DNA of 64,000 nucleotides from Micromonospora rubida (GTDB lineage Bacteria; Actinomycetota; Actinomycetes; Mycobacteriales; Micromonosporaceae), in contig NZ_JAAALO010000005.1 in assembly GCF_009908295.1 (NCBI RefSeq), positions 62,001 through 126,000 of the forward strand, written 5' to 3'. A model generated the notes under the pieces. It was not told the DNA's origin and searched no databases. It saw only the letters and a list, made by a program, of their open reading frames with translations. Below are positions 7,261 to 15,346 of this stretch, piece by piece (the stretch's first letter is position 1; each line of letters begins with the position of its first letter). A program made the position numbers and the translations under genes.

Positions 7261-9264
7261 ATGCCCAAGCGGGTAACCACGGAACCCGGACGAGACCGAG
7301 GCCCCGCGATCCTCGCGCCGGCCCGCTTCGGCGGCTACCCCGGCCCGCTGCGGCCGGCGCTGCCCGGGGCCAAGCTGATCAAGCTGCTCGGCACCACGGA
7401 CGCCAAGCAGATCGGCCTGCTGTACCTGGCCACCTCGTTCGTCTTCTTCCTCATCGGCGGGGTGCTGGCGCTGCTGATCCGGGCCGAACTGGCCCGGCCC
7501 GAGATGCAGTTCCTCTCCCCCGAGCAGTACAACCAGGCGTTCACCATGCACGGCACGATCATGCTGCTGCTGTTCGCGACGCCCCTGGTGTTCGCGTTCG
7601 GCAACTACATCGTCCCGTTGCAGATCGGGGCCCCGGACGTGGCCTTCCCCCGGCTCAACGCCTTCGCCTACTGGCTGTACCTGTTCGGCGGGACCATGGT
7701 GGTCGCCGGGTTCTTCACCCCGAACGGGGCCGCCGACTTCGGCTGGACCGCCTACACCCCGCTGAGCCAGCAGCAGCACGGCCCCGGCATAGGCGGGAAC
7801 CTATGGGTCGTCGGCCTGGTCGTCTCCGGCCTCGGCACCATCCTCGGCGCGGTCAACCTGATCACCACCACGCTGACGCTGCGCGCCCCCGGCATGACCA
7901 TGTTCCGGATGCCGATCTTCACCTGGAACCTGCTGCTCACCAGCGTGCTGGTGATCCTGGTCTTCCCGCTGCTGGCCGCCACGCTGTTGGCGCTCGCCGC
8001 CGACCGGCTGGTCGACGCGCACGTGTTCGACCCGGCCACCGGTGGGCCGATGCTGTGGCAGCACCTCTTCTGGTTCTTCGGCCATCCCGAGGTGTACATC
8101 ATCGCGCTACCGTTCTTCGGCATCATCACCGAGATCATCCCGGTGTTCGCCCGCAAGCCGATCTTCGGCTACACGGGACTGGTGCTGGCCACCATCGCGA
8201 TCACGGTGTTGTCGATGACGGTCTGGGCGCACCACATGTTCGCCACCGGCCAGGTGCTGCTGCCGTTCTTCAGCATCCTCAGCTATCTGATCGCGGTGCC
8301 CACCGGGGTGAAGTTCTTCAACTGGATCGGCACCCTGTGGAAGGGCCAGCTCACCTTCGAGACGCCGATGCTGTTCGCCATCGGCTTCCTGGTCACCTTC
8401 CTGCTCGGCGGGCTCACCGGGGTCCTGCTGGCCAGCCCGCCCGTCGACTTCCAGGTCACCGACACGTACTTCGTGGTGGCGCACTTCCACTACGTGATGT
8501 TCGGCACCATCGTCTTCGCCGCGTTCGGCGGGGTGTACTTCTGGTTCCCGAAGATGACCGGCCGGCTGCTCGACGAGCGGCTCGGCAAGATCCACTTCTG
8601 GACCATGTTCATCGGCTTCCACGCCACCTTCCTGGTGCAGCACTGGCTGGGCGCCGAGGGCATGGCCCGCCGGTACGCCGACTACCTGCCCGGCGACGGC
8701 TTCACCACCCTGAACACGATCTCCACCGTGGGGTCGTTCATCCTCGGCGCGTCCACGCTGTTCTTCATGTACAACGTGTGGAAGTCCTGGCGCTTCGGGG
8801 CGATGGTGACGGTCGACGACCCCTGGGGCTTCGGCAACTCCCTCGAATGGGCGACCACCTGCCCGCCGCCGCTGCGCAACTTCGACCGGATGCCGCGGAT
8901 CCGCTCCGAGCGCCCCGCGTTCGACCTCAAGTACGGCCACCTCGTCGCCGACCTCGGCCGGGACCTGCCGCAGCGCACCACGAAACCGCCGCAGAGCTTC
9001 GCCGAGGAGCTGCACCCCGCGCGGCACGTGCCGGAGTCCCCGTCGGGCGAGGGCGCGCACGGCGCCCGGGAGGCCGTCGAGTTCAAGCCGGCGCCGCAGT
9101 CGGGGGCACGGCCGGTGGACGTGCCGAACCCGGAGGAGATCCGCCGGCCCAGCTTCGAGCAGACCGACGCGCCGGAGGCCGAGCCGCCGGACGCGGAGCG
9201 GGCCCCACGGGAGAACGAGCGGTGGCGCCACCCGCACAGTCGGGACGACACCCCGGAACGCTGA
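7261..9264 (+). CDS. ctaD: Cytochrome c oxidase subunit I (aa3-type), orphan copy with long C-terminal tail
   Basis: Catalytic subunit of the terminal oxidase that reduces oxygen and pumps protons at the cytoplasmic membrane. All metal ligands are present: His97 (haem a; TMHGT), His275 with Tyr279 in GHPEVY (CuB and the cross-linked Tyr), His324-His325 (AHH), and His408/His410 in HFHYV (haem a3 and a). Twelve hydrophobic helices are expected to about residue 560. The last 100 or so residues are Pro/Glu/Arg-rich and look disordered. No ctaC, ctaE or ctaF is nearby, so this is an unlinked, probably second, ctaD. A stress-type promoter box lies upstream and a bidirectional hairpin follows. Confidence 0.95.
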   Translation: MPKRVTTEPGRDRGPAILAPARFGGYPGPLRPALPGAKLIKLLGTTDAKQIGLLYLATSFVFFLIGGVLALLIRAELARPEMQFLSPEQYNQAFTMHGTIMLLLFATPLVFAFGNYIVPLQIGAPDVAFPRLNAFAYWLYLFGGTMVVAGFFTPNGAADFGWTAYTPLSQQQHGPGIGGNLWVVGLVVSGLGTILGAVNLITTTLTLRAPGMTMFRMPIFTWNLLLTSVLVILVFPLLAATLLALAADRLVDAHVFDPATGGPMLWQHLFWFFGHPEVYIIALPFFGIITEIIPVFARKPIFGYTGLVLATIAITVLSMTVWAHHMFATGQVLLPFFSILSYLIAVPTGVKFFNWIGTLWKGQLTFETPMLFAIGFLVTFLLGGLTGVLLASPPVDFQVTDTYFVVAHFHYVMFGTIVFAAFGGVYFWFPKMTGRLLDERLGKIHFWTMFIGFHATFLVQHWLGAEGMARRYADYLPGDGFTTLNTISTVGSFILGASTLFFMYNVWKSWRFGAMVTVDDPWGFGNSLEWATTCPPPLRNFDRMPRIRSERPAFDLKYGHLVADLGRDLPQRTTKPPQSFAEELHPARHVPESPSGEGAHGAREAVEFKPAPQSGARPVDVPNPEEIRRPSFEQTDAPEAEPPDAERAPRENERWRHPHSRDDTPER

Positions 9265-9278
9265 GCCCCAGGCGACGC

Positions 9279-9314
9279 GCGGCGGGGCGGGCCGATCACC
9301 AGCCGCCCTGCCGC
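9279..9314. terminator. Bidirectional terminator between ctaD and the sigma factor gene
   Basis: GCGGCGGGGCGG (9279-9290) pairs with CCGCCCTGCCGC (9303-9314) with a single G-U wobble and a 12-base loop. It sits between two convergent stop codons only about 50 bases apart. Confidence 0.65.
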
Positions 9315-10217
9315 TCAGTCGCGGGGCGGCTGCGGGGCGGCCGCCCGGTCGCCGTTGTGCCGCGCCGAGACCCGCGCCTTGCCCCCCTCGGACTCGGCCG
9401 CGCCGTTCTGCCACGGCGACGCGGCGTCGGCGAGCATCGCCTGCCGCAGCCAGGTCAGCGCCCGCGACAGCAGGCGGGACACGTGCATCTGGGAGATGCC
9501 GAACCGGGCGGCGATCTCGGCCTGGGTCTGGTTGCCGTAGAAACGCATCGCCAGGATGCGCCGCTCCCGCCAGGGCAGCCGGTGCAGCAGCCCGCTGACG
9601 GTGACCCGGTCGTCGACCGACTCCAGCGCGTTGTCGCTCTCGCCGACCAGGTCGCCGAACTCGGCCGAGCTCTCCCCGCCGACCGGCGCGTTGAGCGAGG
9701 CCGGGCTGTACCCGGCGGCGGACTCCAGGGCCGCGAGGATCTCCGCCTGCGGGGTCTCCAGCCGCTCGGCCAGCTCCGCCACGGACGGGGCCCGGGACAG
9801 CTCGCTGGTCAGCGACGCGGTGGCCTGGCCGACCTCCAGGATCAGGTCGCGCAGTCGGCGGGGCACGTGCACGCCCCAGGTCCGGTCCCGGAAATGCCGC
9901 TTGATCTCGCCGACGATGGTGATCGCCGCGTACGCGGTGAACGAGCCGCGCTCCGGGTCGTACCGGTCGACGGCGTTGACCAGCCCGAGCCGGGCCACCT
10001 GCTCCAGATCCTCCAACGGCTCACCCCGCCCCCGGTACCGACGGGCGAGCCGGCCGGCGAACGGCAGCGCGAAGCGGACCAGGTCATCGCGCGCCTCCTG
10101 CCGCCGCTCAGGGGGCAGGCCCTCGATTCGCGCCGCGTACGCCAGCGCCGCCGCGTCGAGGTCCTCCAGACCCCGTTCGGTGGGTGGTGGTGTGGTCGTG
10201 GTGGTCTGTCCGAACAT
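9315..10217 (-). CDS. RNA polymerase sigma factor of the SigB/SigF/SigG family
   Basis: A 300-residue sigma-70 family factor without region 1.1. Region 2 holds RFALPFAGRLARRYRGRGEPLEDLEQVARLGL and the -10 recognition stretch FTAYAAITIVGEIKRHFRDRTW. Region 3 holds PSVAELAERLETPQAEIL. Region 4 holds LPWRERRILAMRFYGNQTQAEIAARFGISQMHVSRLLSRAL, a clear helix-turn-helix. The GEIKRHFRD and GISQMHVSR motifs are typical of actinobacterial general stress sigma factors, usually held by RsbW-like anti-sigma factors. The ATG at 10217 has GGGAGG 5 bases upstream, so the longer frame starting 69 bases earlier is not used. No box matching its presumed own promoter type was seen in front of it. Confidence 0.92.
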   Translation of the reverse strand: MFGQTTTTTPPPTERGLEDLDAAALAYAARIEGLPPERRQEARDDLVRFALPFAGRLARRYRGRGEPLEDLEQVARLGLVNAVDRYDPERGSFTAYAAITIVGEIKRHFRDRTWGVHVPRRLRDLILEVGQATASLTSELSRAPSVAELAERLETPQAEILAALESAAGYSPASLNAPVGGESSAEFGDLVGESDNALESVDDRVTVSGLLHRLPWRERRILAMRFYGNQTQAEIAARFGISQMHVSRLLSRALTWLRQAMLADAASPWQNGAAESEGGKARVSARHNGDRAAAPQPPRD

Positions 10218-10517
10218 CCGCGCCTCCCTCAGGAAGGTCCCCGCCTGATCGGGAAAGCCGGTCGCGTGCGTGGTCGAGCCACGCACCGGGCCGGAAGTGG
10301 GTCACCTGACGTGAATCGTCGAGGAGCGTCTACCACAGGCTGCGCGGCGTGGCCGGGCCGTCGCAGCCAGCGGTGTTCCCGCTCCGTAGGTACTCAATCA
10401 CGGCGGCCCCGGGTCGCGAGGATGTTTCGGCCGGCTGGTGCGACCGGCCTCGGCGTGGCACTTCGCGGCGGGCGGTTCAGCACCGGCCGGGCGGCACTCC
10501 AGGCGCGGCGGACCGGG

Positions 10518-11921
10518 TCAGCAGACCACCAGTCCCTGGTGGCCGGCCCCGGCACGCAGCGCCTCGACGGCGGTCGCGATGGGCAGCGGCGGCGGCACCG
10601 GCAGGTCGTACGGCTGGGCCCTCAGCACCTCGGTGGCGCGGCGGGTGGGCACCGCCGTGACCGGGTAGCCCCGGGCCGCGGTGCGGTCCAGCGCCCGGCG
10701 GCGGCTGCCGAAGGCGGCCACGGCCAGCCACTGCGGCAGCCCGGCCAGGGCCGGCGAGCGCATCCCCGGTGACTCCGGCAGCACGTCCACCGAGCTGAAC
10801 GGCTCACTGCCGGCGAGCCACCACTCCACCGCGTCGACGGCCCGCCGGGTGGCGTTCTCGCACCAGTACGGCACCAGCCCGGCCCGCAGCACCTGCCACG
10901 GGTCGAGCAGCCGCCCGCACTCGACGACCAGCCGGTCGCCGGTCTTGCCGGCCCGCCGCAGCCACGCCCGGTACAGGTCGGCGACCGCGCCGCTGAGCGA
11001 CTCCACCCGGGGGAACAGCACCCGGTGCAGCCGGTGCCCGCGCCGCCCGGCCAACGCCCGGACGGCGAGCTCGAACCCGGGCTCGACGCCGTGCTCGGCG
11101 TAGCCCTGCGGGGCGTGGGACTCCGGCGGCTCCCAGCGGGAACCCTCGCCACCGGCGGAGCGGAGCACCTGGCGCAGCGCGTGCGAGTCCGGGTGGAAGT
11201 CCACCGGATCCAGCCCGCTGGCCGGGGAGCCGGCCTGGAAGCTGTGCCCCAGCCCGAGGTCGTGCACCGGCCAGGTCCGGGCGTCGCGCAGCAGCAGCAG
11301 CGGGGCGCCGGGCTCGACCCGGTCGGCCAGGAACCGGGCGTACGCCGCTGGCAGGCGCTGCCAGCGCACGGCGAGCGAGACGGTCGCCCCGGCGAGCGCG
11401 CCCCGGCTGGCCGGGCAGTGCACCTGCCGCACGTGCACGTCGGGGTTGCCGGCGACCAGCCGGGCGGCGAGCGCCGCGCCGTGGTCGAGGGCGGCTGCGG
11501 GGCGGTCCACGGCCCCCCGGGTCCAGTGCACCGTCGTCTCGAACGCGGCCGGCAGCCAGGGCACGCCCAGGGCCACCGCCAGGTGCGCCGCCGCGCCGTG
11601 CGGGGAGCCCAGCACCACGCCCGGGTAGCGGCGGCGCGGGTACTGGTCGACGATCCACCGCGCCACCCGTGCGGCGTCGACCTCGGCCGTCTGGTCGGGG
11701 GTGAGCGCGACCCGTCCGGCGGCCCGGGCGGCGGCGGCCCGGCGCACCGGCTCGGGCGCGTTGGTGAGCCGGGACAGCGCGCCCGGCTGGCCCATGTCCG
11801 CGCAGTCCTGCCCGCGCAGGGCCCGGGCCGCGGCGGCGACCAGGACGCGGCCGGTGCTGCCGACCGCCACCACCCGGTCCCCCGCCAGTCCGGCCCCGTC
11901 CGCCGTGAGTCCCCCACGCAC
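10518..11921 (-). CDS. Conserved-looking protein of unknown function (467 aa)
   Basis: Not recognised. The frame has real-protein composition over its whole length (for example VAVGSTGRVLVAAAARAL near the start, YPGVVLGSPHGAAAHLAVALGVPWLPAAFE, and VHDLGLGHSFQAGSPASGLDPVDFHPDSHALRQVL), with no signal peptide or membrane segment. The start is unclear: GTG 11921 is given, but GTG 11960 is also in frame and sits just past a stress-type promoter box, so a near-leaderless start there is possible. The much longer open frame reaching 13289 is a shadow of the diiron protein gene. It is divergent from the CDGSH gene and next to the sigma factor gene, which suggests a stress role, but no function can be given. 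Confidence 0.7.
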   Translation of the reverse strand: MRGGLTADGAGLAGDRVVAVGSTGRVLVAAAARALRGQDCADMGQPGALSRLTNAPEPVRRAAAARAAGRVALTPDQTAEVDAARVARWIVDQYPRRRYPGVVLGSPHGAAAHLAVALGVPWLPAAFETTVHWTRGAVDRPAAALDHGAALAARLVAGNPDVHVRQVHCPASRGALAGATVSLAVRWQRLPAAYARFLADRVEPGAPLLLLRDARTWPVHDLGLGHSFQAGSPASGLDPVDFHPDSHALRQVLRSAGGEGSRWEPPESHAPQGYAEHGVEPGFELAVRALAGRRGHRLHRVLFPRVESLSGAVADLYRAWLRRAGKTGDRLVVECGRLLDPWQVLRAGLVPYWCENATRRAVDAVEWWLAGSEPFSSVDVLPESPGMRSPALAGLPQWLAVAAFGSRRRALDRTAARGYPVTAVPTRRATEVLRAQPYDLPVPPPLPIATAVEALRAGAGHQGLVVC

Positions 11922-11969
11922 CGGGTGCGCGGGTCCTGGCCCGCTTGGTTCGATCGCCACGCGGCCCGG

Positions 11970-11994
11970 CTTCCCGTCCCGATGGGGTCTAAAC
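11970..11994 (-). promoter_or_regulatory. Putative SigB/SigF-type promoter of the 467-aa gene
   Basis: On the minus strand: GTTT (11994-11991), 15-base spacer, GGGAAG (11975-11970). It fits the general-stress consensus with two changes in the -10 element. Confidence 0.45.
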
Positions 11995-12122
11995 GGGGCC
12001 TCCGCCACCCGCCGGGGGTATTCCCCGCTGGACGGGCGCTTGCCCCCTGCGGTCCCCGCCGTGCCCGCTGGGCGGGGCATCCGACGCCGCGCCGGATGGG
12101 CCGCGCCGCCCGGCCATGGCGG

Positions 12123-12147
12123 GTTTCGACGTGCCCCCGACGGGCAC
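12123..12147 (+). promoter_or_regulatory. Putative SigB/SigF-type promoter of the CDGSH gene
   Basis: GTTT (12123-12126), 15-base spacer, GGGCAC (12142-12147), only 8 bases before the ATG. Transcription would therefore start at or next to the start codon, giving a leaderless or nearly leaderless message. Confidence 0.45.
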
Positions 12148-12155
12148 AGTACGCC

Positions 12156-12377
12156 ATGGCTACCGACGACGCCCCGGCGGCGACGATCACCCCGTACGAG
12201 GACGGCCCGTTGCTGGTCCGCGGCGACTTCGCCCTGGTCACCCCCGAGGGCCGGACCATCGACGCGCGCCGGGGCACCGTGGCGCTGTGCCGGTGCGGCA
12301 GGTCGGCGCTCAAGCCGTTCTGCGACGGCACGCACAAGGCGGTGCGGTTCCGCGCCGGCACCGACCGGGAGGGCTGA
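12156..12377 (+). CDS. CDGSH iron-sulfur domain protein
   Basis: A 73-residue protein with one CDGSH-type 2Fe-2S motif: CRCGRSALKPFCDGTHK (about residues 48-64). It gives the 3-Cys/1-His ligand set of the family (Cys, Cys, Cys, His). Such proteins act as small redox or iron-sulfur carriers and are near-neutral redox sensors. The ATG is chosen because the family's N-terminal part begins just after it; there is no Shine-Dalgarno, consistent with the promoter box 8 bases upstream. In many actinomycetes a CDGSH gene sits next to a haem-oxygenase-like diiron protein gene, as here with the convergent gene at 12473. Confidence 0.9.
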   Translation: MATDDAPAATITPYEDGPLLVRGDFALVTPEGRTIDARRGTVALCRCGRSALKPFCDGTHKAVRFRAGTDREG

Positions 12378-12472
12378 CCGCCCGACCGGCGCCGCCCGCA
12401 CAGCCCCGCCGACCCCGCAGGGGGCCACGCCGGCGGAAGCTGCTCGGGCCGCGCCGGGGCGAACGCGGGCGG

Positions 12473-13534
12473 TCAGGCGACGGCGGTGACCGCCGGGCGG
12501 GTCGCCGGCCGCAGCGAGCTCTTCCCCCGGGCCCAGGCGTCCAGCACGTGCCCGGCGAAGAGGCCGTCGACCGCCAGCGCCGCCGCCGCGCCGAAGATCA
12601 GGTCGGGTACGAGCGCCGGTTCGGCCCGGGCCAGCCCGCCGCACAGGTCGTGCGCGGCGACCTGCTCGTGCACGGCGTCGGCCTCGACGTGCTCGTCGTA
12701 GAACCGGGTGGCCGCCTCGTCCAGGCCGAGCCGCCGCAGGCCGTTGCCGTAGCGGCGGTTCGGCAGCGAGGAGGTCATCTCGAACGCCGCCAGGTGGCCC
12801 AGCAGCGCGCCGCGCAGCCGGCGGTGCAACCCGAACAGGGAGATCAGGTTGTTCGCGGCCAGGGTGACGGCCGGGACCCGGTCCAGGTGGGCGGCGTAGC
12901 CGGTGTCCAGGCCGAGCCGGTCCATGGTCCGCCGGAACAACTCGGCGTGCATCCGGTCCAGCCGGCCGTTGCCGTACTCGTCCATCTGGATCTCGACGAG
13001 CGCGGCCTTGGCCGGCCCGCCGAGCCGGGGCAGCCCCCAGCTGTGCGGGTCCGCCTCCCGCAGGTGGTAGACCGAGCGGTGCACGACGAACTCGCGGAAC
13101 TGTTCCAGGGTCGCCCGGTGCTGCACCGTCACGGCCAGCGCCGGGCCGTCGTCGGCGGCCACCAGCTCGGCCAGCGCCCGAGGCACGCCGGCGGGCGGCA
13201 CCGCCGGCGACGGCCCGGCCAGTCGGCGCAGCGCCGCCTCGAAGACCCGCTCGGCCCCGGCCCGCAGGGCCAGCAGGCCCGGCTGCCACTCCCAGTGCTC
13301 GGCCACCCCCGCCCAGCCCCGATAGTGCAGCTCGTAGCAGAGGAAGAGGGTGAGCTGGAGGTCCTCGTCGATGAGCGGGCCGGGCCCGCCGTCGTCCGGG
13401 GCGAACCGGGCGCCGAGGTCCGCCGGCGGGTCGTGCGGCGGCTGGCGCAGCGCCGCCACCAGCGCGGCGGAGACCGGGCCCCGGGCCCGCGGCAGGGACG
13501 CGGGACCGTAGCGACGGTCAGCGGGCTCAGGCAT
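12473..13534 (-). CDS. Iron-containing redox enzyme family protein (haem-oxygenase-like diiron fold)
   Basis: A 353-residue predicted diiron oxidase or oxygenase of the haem-oxygenase-like (HDO) superfamily. The metal-ligand pattern can be followed: Glu and His in LCYELHYRG (about residues 66-74), Glu in LVEIQMDEYGNGR (about 180-192), and Glu, Asp and His in FYDEHVEADAVHEQ (about 280-293). These match the E-x2-H, E and D/E-x3-H pattern of the family. The substrate is unknown; relatives cleave fatty acids or N-oxygenate amino compounds. It is convergent with the CDGSH gene, a likely electron-transfer partner, and lies just downstream of the ThDP enzyme gene with its own promoter box at 13567-13591. 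Confidence 0.82.
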   Translation of the reverse strand: MPEPADRRYGPASLPRARGPVSAALVAALRQPPHDPPADLGARFAPDDGGPGPLIDEDLQLTLFLCYELHYRGWAGVAEHWEWQPGLLALRAGAERVFEAALRRLAGPSPAVPPAGVPRALAELVAADDGPALAVTVQHRATLEQFREFVVHRSVYHLREADPHSWGLPRLGGPAKAALVEIQMDEYGNGRLDRMHAELFRRTMDRLGLDTGYAAHLDRVPAVTLAANNLISLFGLHRRLRGALLGHLAAFEMTSSLPNRRYGNGLRRLGLDEAATRFYDEHVEADAVHEQVAAHDLCGGLARAEPALVPDLIFGAAAALAVDGLFAGHVLDAWARGKSSLRPATRPAVTAVA

Positions 13535-13566
13535 GGCTCTCCTCGCGGGTGCCGGCGTACCCGGGG

Positions 13567-13591
13567 GTGCCCCGGCCCGGCGGGACTAAAC
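13567..13591 (-). promoter_or_regulatory. Putative SigB/SigF-type promoter of the diiron protein gene
   Basis: On the minus strand: GTTT (13591-13588), 15-base spacer, GGGCAC (13572-13567), 32 bases before the ATG at 13534. The GTTT overlaps the TAG stop of the upstream ThDP enzyme gene (GTTTAG). Confidence 0.45.
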
Positions 13592-15346
13592 GAGGTCGTC
13601 GGCCTCGACGGCGACCCGGGTGTCGAGCATCCGCTCCCGGACCAGCCGGGCCGCGGCGCCGTCGGCGAACAGGCCCCGCAGGTCGGCCAGCGCCGGCTCC
13701 GGGGGGCGCAGCGGCACGGTGGGGTCGACCACGGCCTCCAGCACGCTGGGCCGGTCCGCGGCGAGGGCCTCGTCCCACGCCGCGCCGACCAGTTCCGGCC
13801 GGTCCACCCGGACGCCGTGCAGGCCGAGCAGCCGGGCCCACCCGGCGTACGGCACGTCGGGCCGGCGGGCGGACGCCCCGGCGGGTGACCGGCCGCCGCC
13901 CGTGCCCGAGTGGTCGCGGTTGTTGAGCACCAGCACCACCAGCCGGGGGTCGGACCACTCCTGCCAGAGTCGGGCCACGGTGATCAGCTCCGCCAGGCCG
14001 TTGAGCTGCATCGCGCCGTCCCCGGCCAGCGCGATCACCGGCCGGTCCGGGCGGGCCAGCTTCGCCGCCACCGCGTACGGCAGGGCGCAGCCCGTCGAGC
14101 CGAGGGTGCCGCAGAGCTGGGCGGTCACCCCGGGCCGTAGTTCCAGGTGCCGGGCGTACCAGTAGATGACCGAGCCGACGTCGACGGCGACCGCGGCCGA
14201 GCGGGGCATCCGGGCGGAGAGTTCGTGCAGCACCAGCTGCGGGTTGACCGGCTCGCCGGGCTCACCGGCCCGGGCCACCGCCTCCTCCCGCCACCGGTCC
14301 ACCGAGCTCTCCACCGTCCGGCGCCAGTCCCGCCGGGCCCGCTCGGGCACCCGGTCGAGCAGGGCGCGCAGGGTCTCTCCGGCGTCGCCGACCAGCGGCA
14401 CGTCCACCGGGTAGCGGGTGCCGATCCGGCGGCCGTCGATGTCGATCTGGATCGTGCGGGCCTGCCCGGGCATCGGGTAGTAGTCGGTCCACGGGTCGTT
14501 GGTGCCGACCATCAGCAGGGTGTCGCAGCCCCCCATGAGCTGCGCGGCGGCGGTGCTGCCGACCTCGCCGAGCACTCCGGTGTGGAAGGGCAGCCGCTCG
14601 TCCAGCACCGGCTTGCCGAGCAGGCTGGTGGCCACCCCGGCGCCGAGCCGGTCGGCCAGCGTCACGATCTCGTCGGCCACGCCGTGCGCGCCCTGACCGA
14701 CCAGGATCGCCAGCCGGCCGCCGGCACCGAGCAGGGACGCGGCCGCCGCCAGGTCGGCGTCGTGCGGGAGCACCCGGGCCAGCGGCTCCCCCGGGGTCGC
14801 CGACGTCACCCCGGCGGCCTGCGGCAGCAGGTCGGGCACCACGGCCGCCTGCACCTCCCGGGGCAGCACCACGCAGGTGGGGCTGCGGGTCGCGGCTGCG
14901 GTGCGGAACGCCTGATCCAGCACGCCGGGCACCTGCTCGGGCGTGCGCCCGTACCGGACGAACTGGTTGCAGACGTCGCCGAAGAGCCGGCTCAGCCCGA
15001 TCTCCTCGTGGGCGCCGCCGAGCGGGCCGGTGATGTCCTCCCCGACGATCGCCACCATCGGCTTGCTGTCCAGCTTGGCGTCGTACAGGCCGTTGAGCAG
15101 GTGGACGGCGTTGGGCCCCTGGGTGGCCAGGCAGACGCCGATCCCGCCGGTGAACTTGGCGTGCCCGCTGGCCATGAAGGCGGCGGTCTCCTCGTGCCGG
15201 GCGGGGACGAACTCCGGGTCCCCGCCCGATCGGTCCAGGGCCGCGACGACCGGGGCGATGGCCTCGCCCGGGCAGCCGAAGACGCGTGGCACCCGCCAGG
15301 CCCGCAGCCGCTCCACCACCAGGTCGGCCCCCGTACGCTCAGCCAT
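13586..15346 (-). CDS. Thiamine pyrophosphate enzyme, pyruvate oxidase/acetolactate synthase type
   Basis: A 586-residue ThDP-dependent enzyme with the three-domain layout of PoxB-like proteins. The N-terminal PYR domain carries the catalytic Glu in PARHEETAAFMASGHAK (about residue 53). The central domain has LAILVGQGAHG. The C-terminal PP domain has the cofactor motif from GDGAMQLNG to VLNN (about residues 437-470). Pyruvate oxidase (pyruvate to acetate or acetyl phosphate) is the best guess; it lacks clear features of anabolic acetolactate synthase, and there is no small subunit nearby. Its ATG overlaps the stop of the Rv2629-like gene by 8 bases, so the two are co-translated. Confidence 0.85.
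   Translation of the reverse strand: MAERTGADLVVERLRAWRVPRVFGCPGEAIAPVVAALDRSGGDPEFVPARHEETAAFMASGHAKFTGGIGVCLATQGPNAVHLLNGLYDAKLDSKPMVAIVGEDITGPLGGAHEEIGLSRLFGDVCNQFVRYGRTPEQVPGVLDQAFRTAAATRSPTCVVLPREVQAAVVPDLLPQAAGVTSATPGEPLARVLPHDADLAAAASLLGAGGRLAILVGQGAHGVADEIVTLADRLGAGVATSLLGKPVLDERLPFHTGVLGEVGSTAAAQLMGGCDTLLMVGTNDPWTDYYPMPGQARTIQIDIDGRRIGTRYPVDVPLVGDAGETLRALLDRVPERARRDWRRTVESSVDRWREEAVARAGEPGEPVNPQLVLHELSARMPRSAAVAVDVGSVIYWYARHLELRPGVTAQLCGTLGSTGCALPYAVAAKLARPDRPVIALAGDGAMQLNGLAELITVARLWQEWSDPRLVVLVLNNRDHSGTGGGRSPAGASARRPDVPYAGWARLLGLHGVRVDRPELVGAAWDEALAADRPSVLEAVVDPTVPLRPPEPALADLRGLFADGAAARLVRERMLDTRVAVEADDLV

Noticed and set aside
7200..10772. 1190-residue plus-strand frame
   Set aside because: It overlaps ctaD in a different frame and the sigma gene on the other strand; composition is shadow-like (Arg/His/Pro/Gly).
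12376..12474. GACCGCCCG/CGGGCGGTC complement at the ends of the CDGSH and diiron genes as a terminator
   Set aside because: Arms are 80 bases apart and may pair by chance in such GC-rich sequence.
11922..13289. N-terminal extension of the 467-aa frame up to 13289
   Set aside because: The extra 450 residues are Arg/Gly/Ala-rich without motifs and lie antisense or parallel to the CDGSH and diiron genes in another frame: a typical GC-rich shadow.
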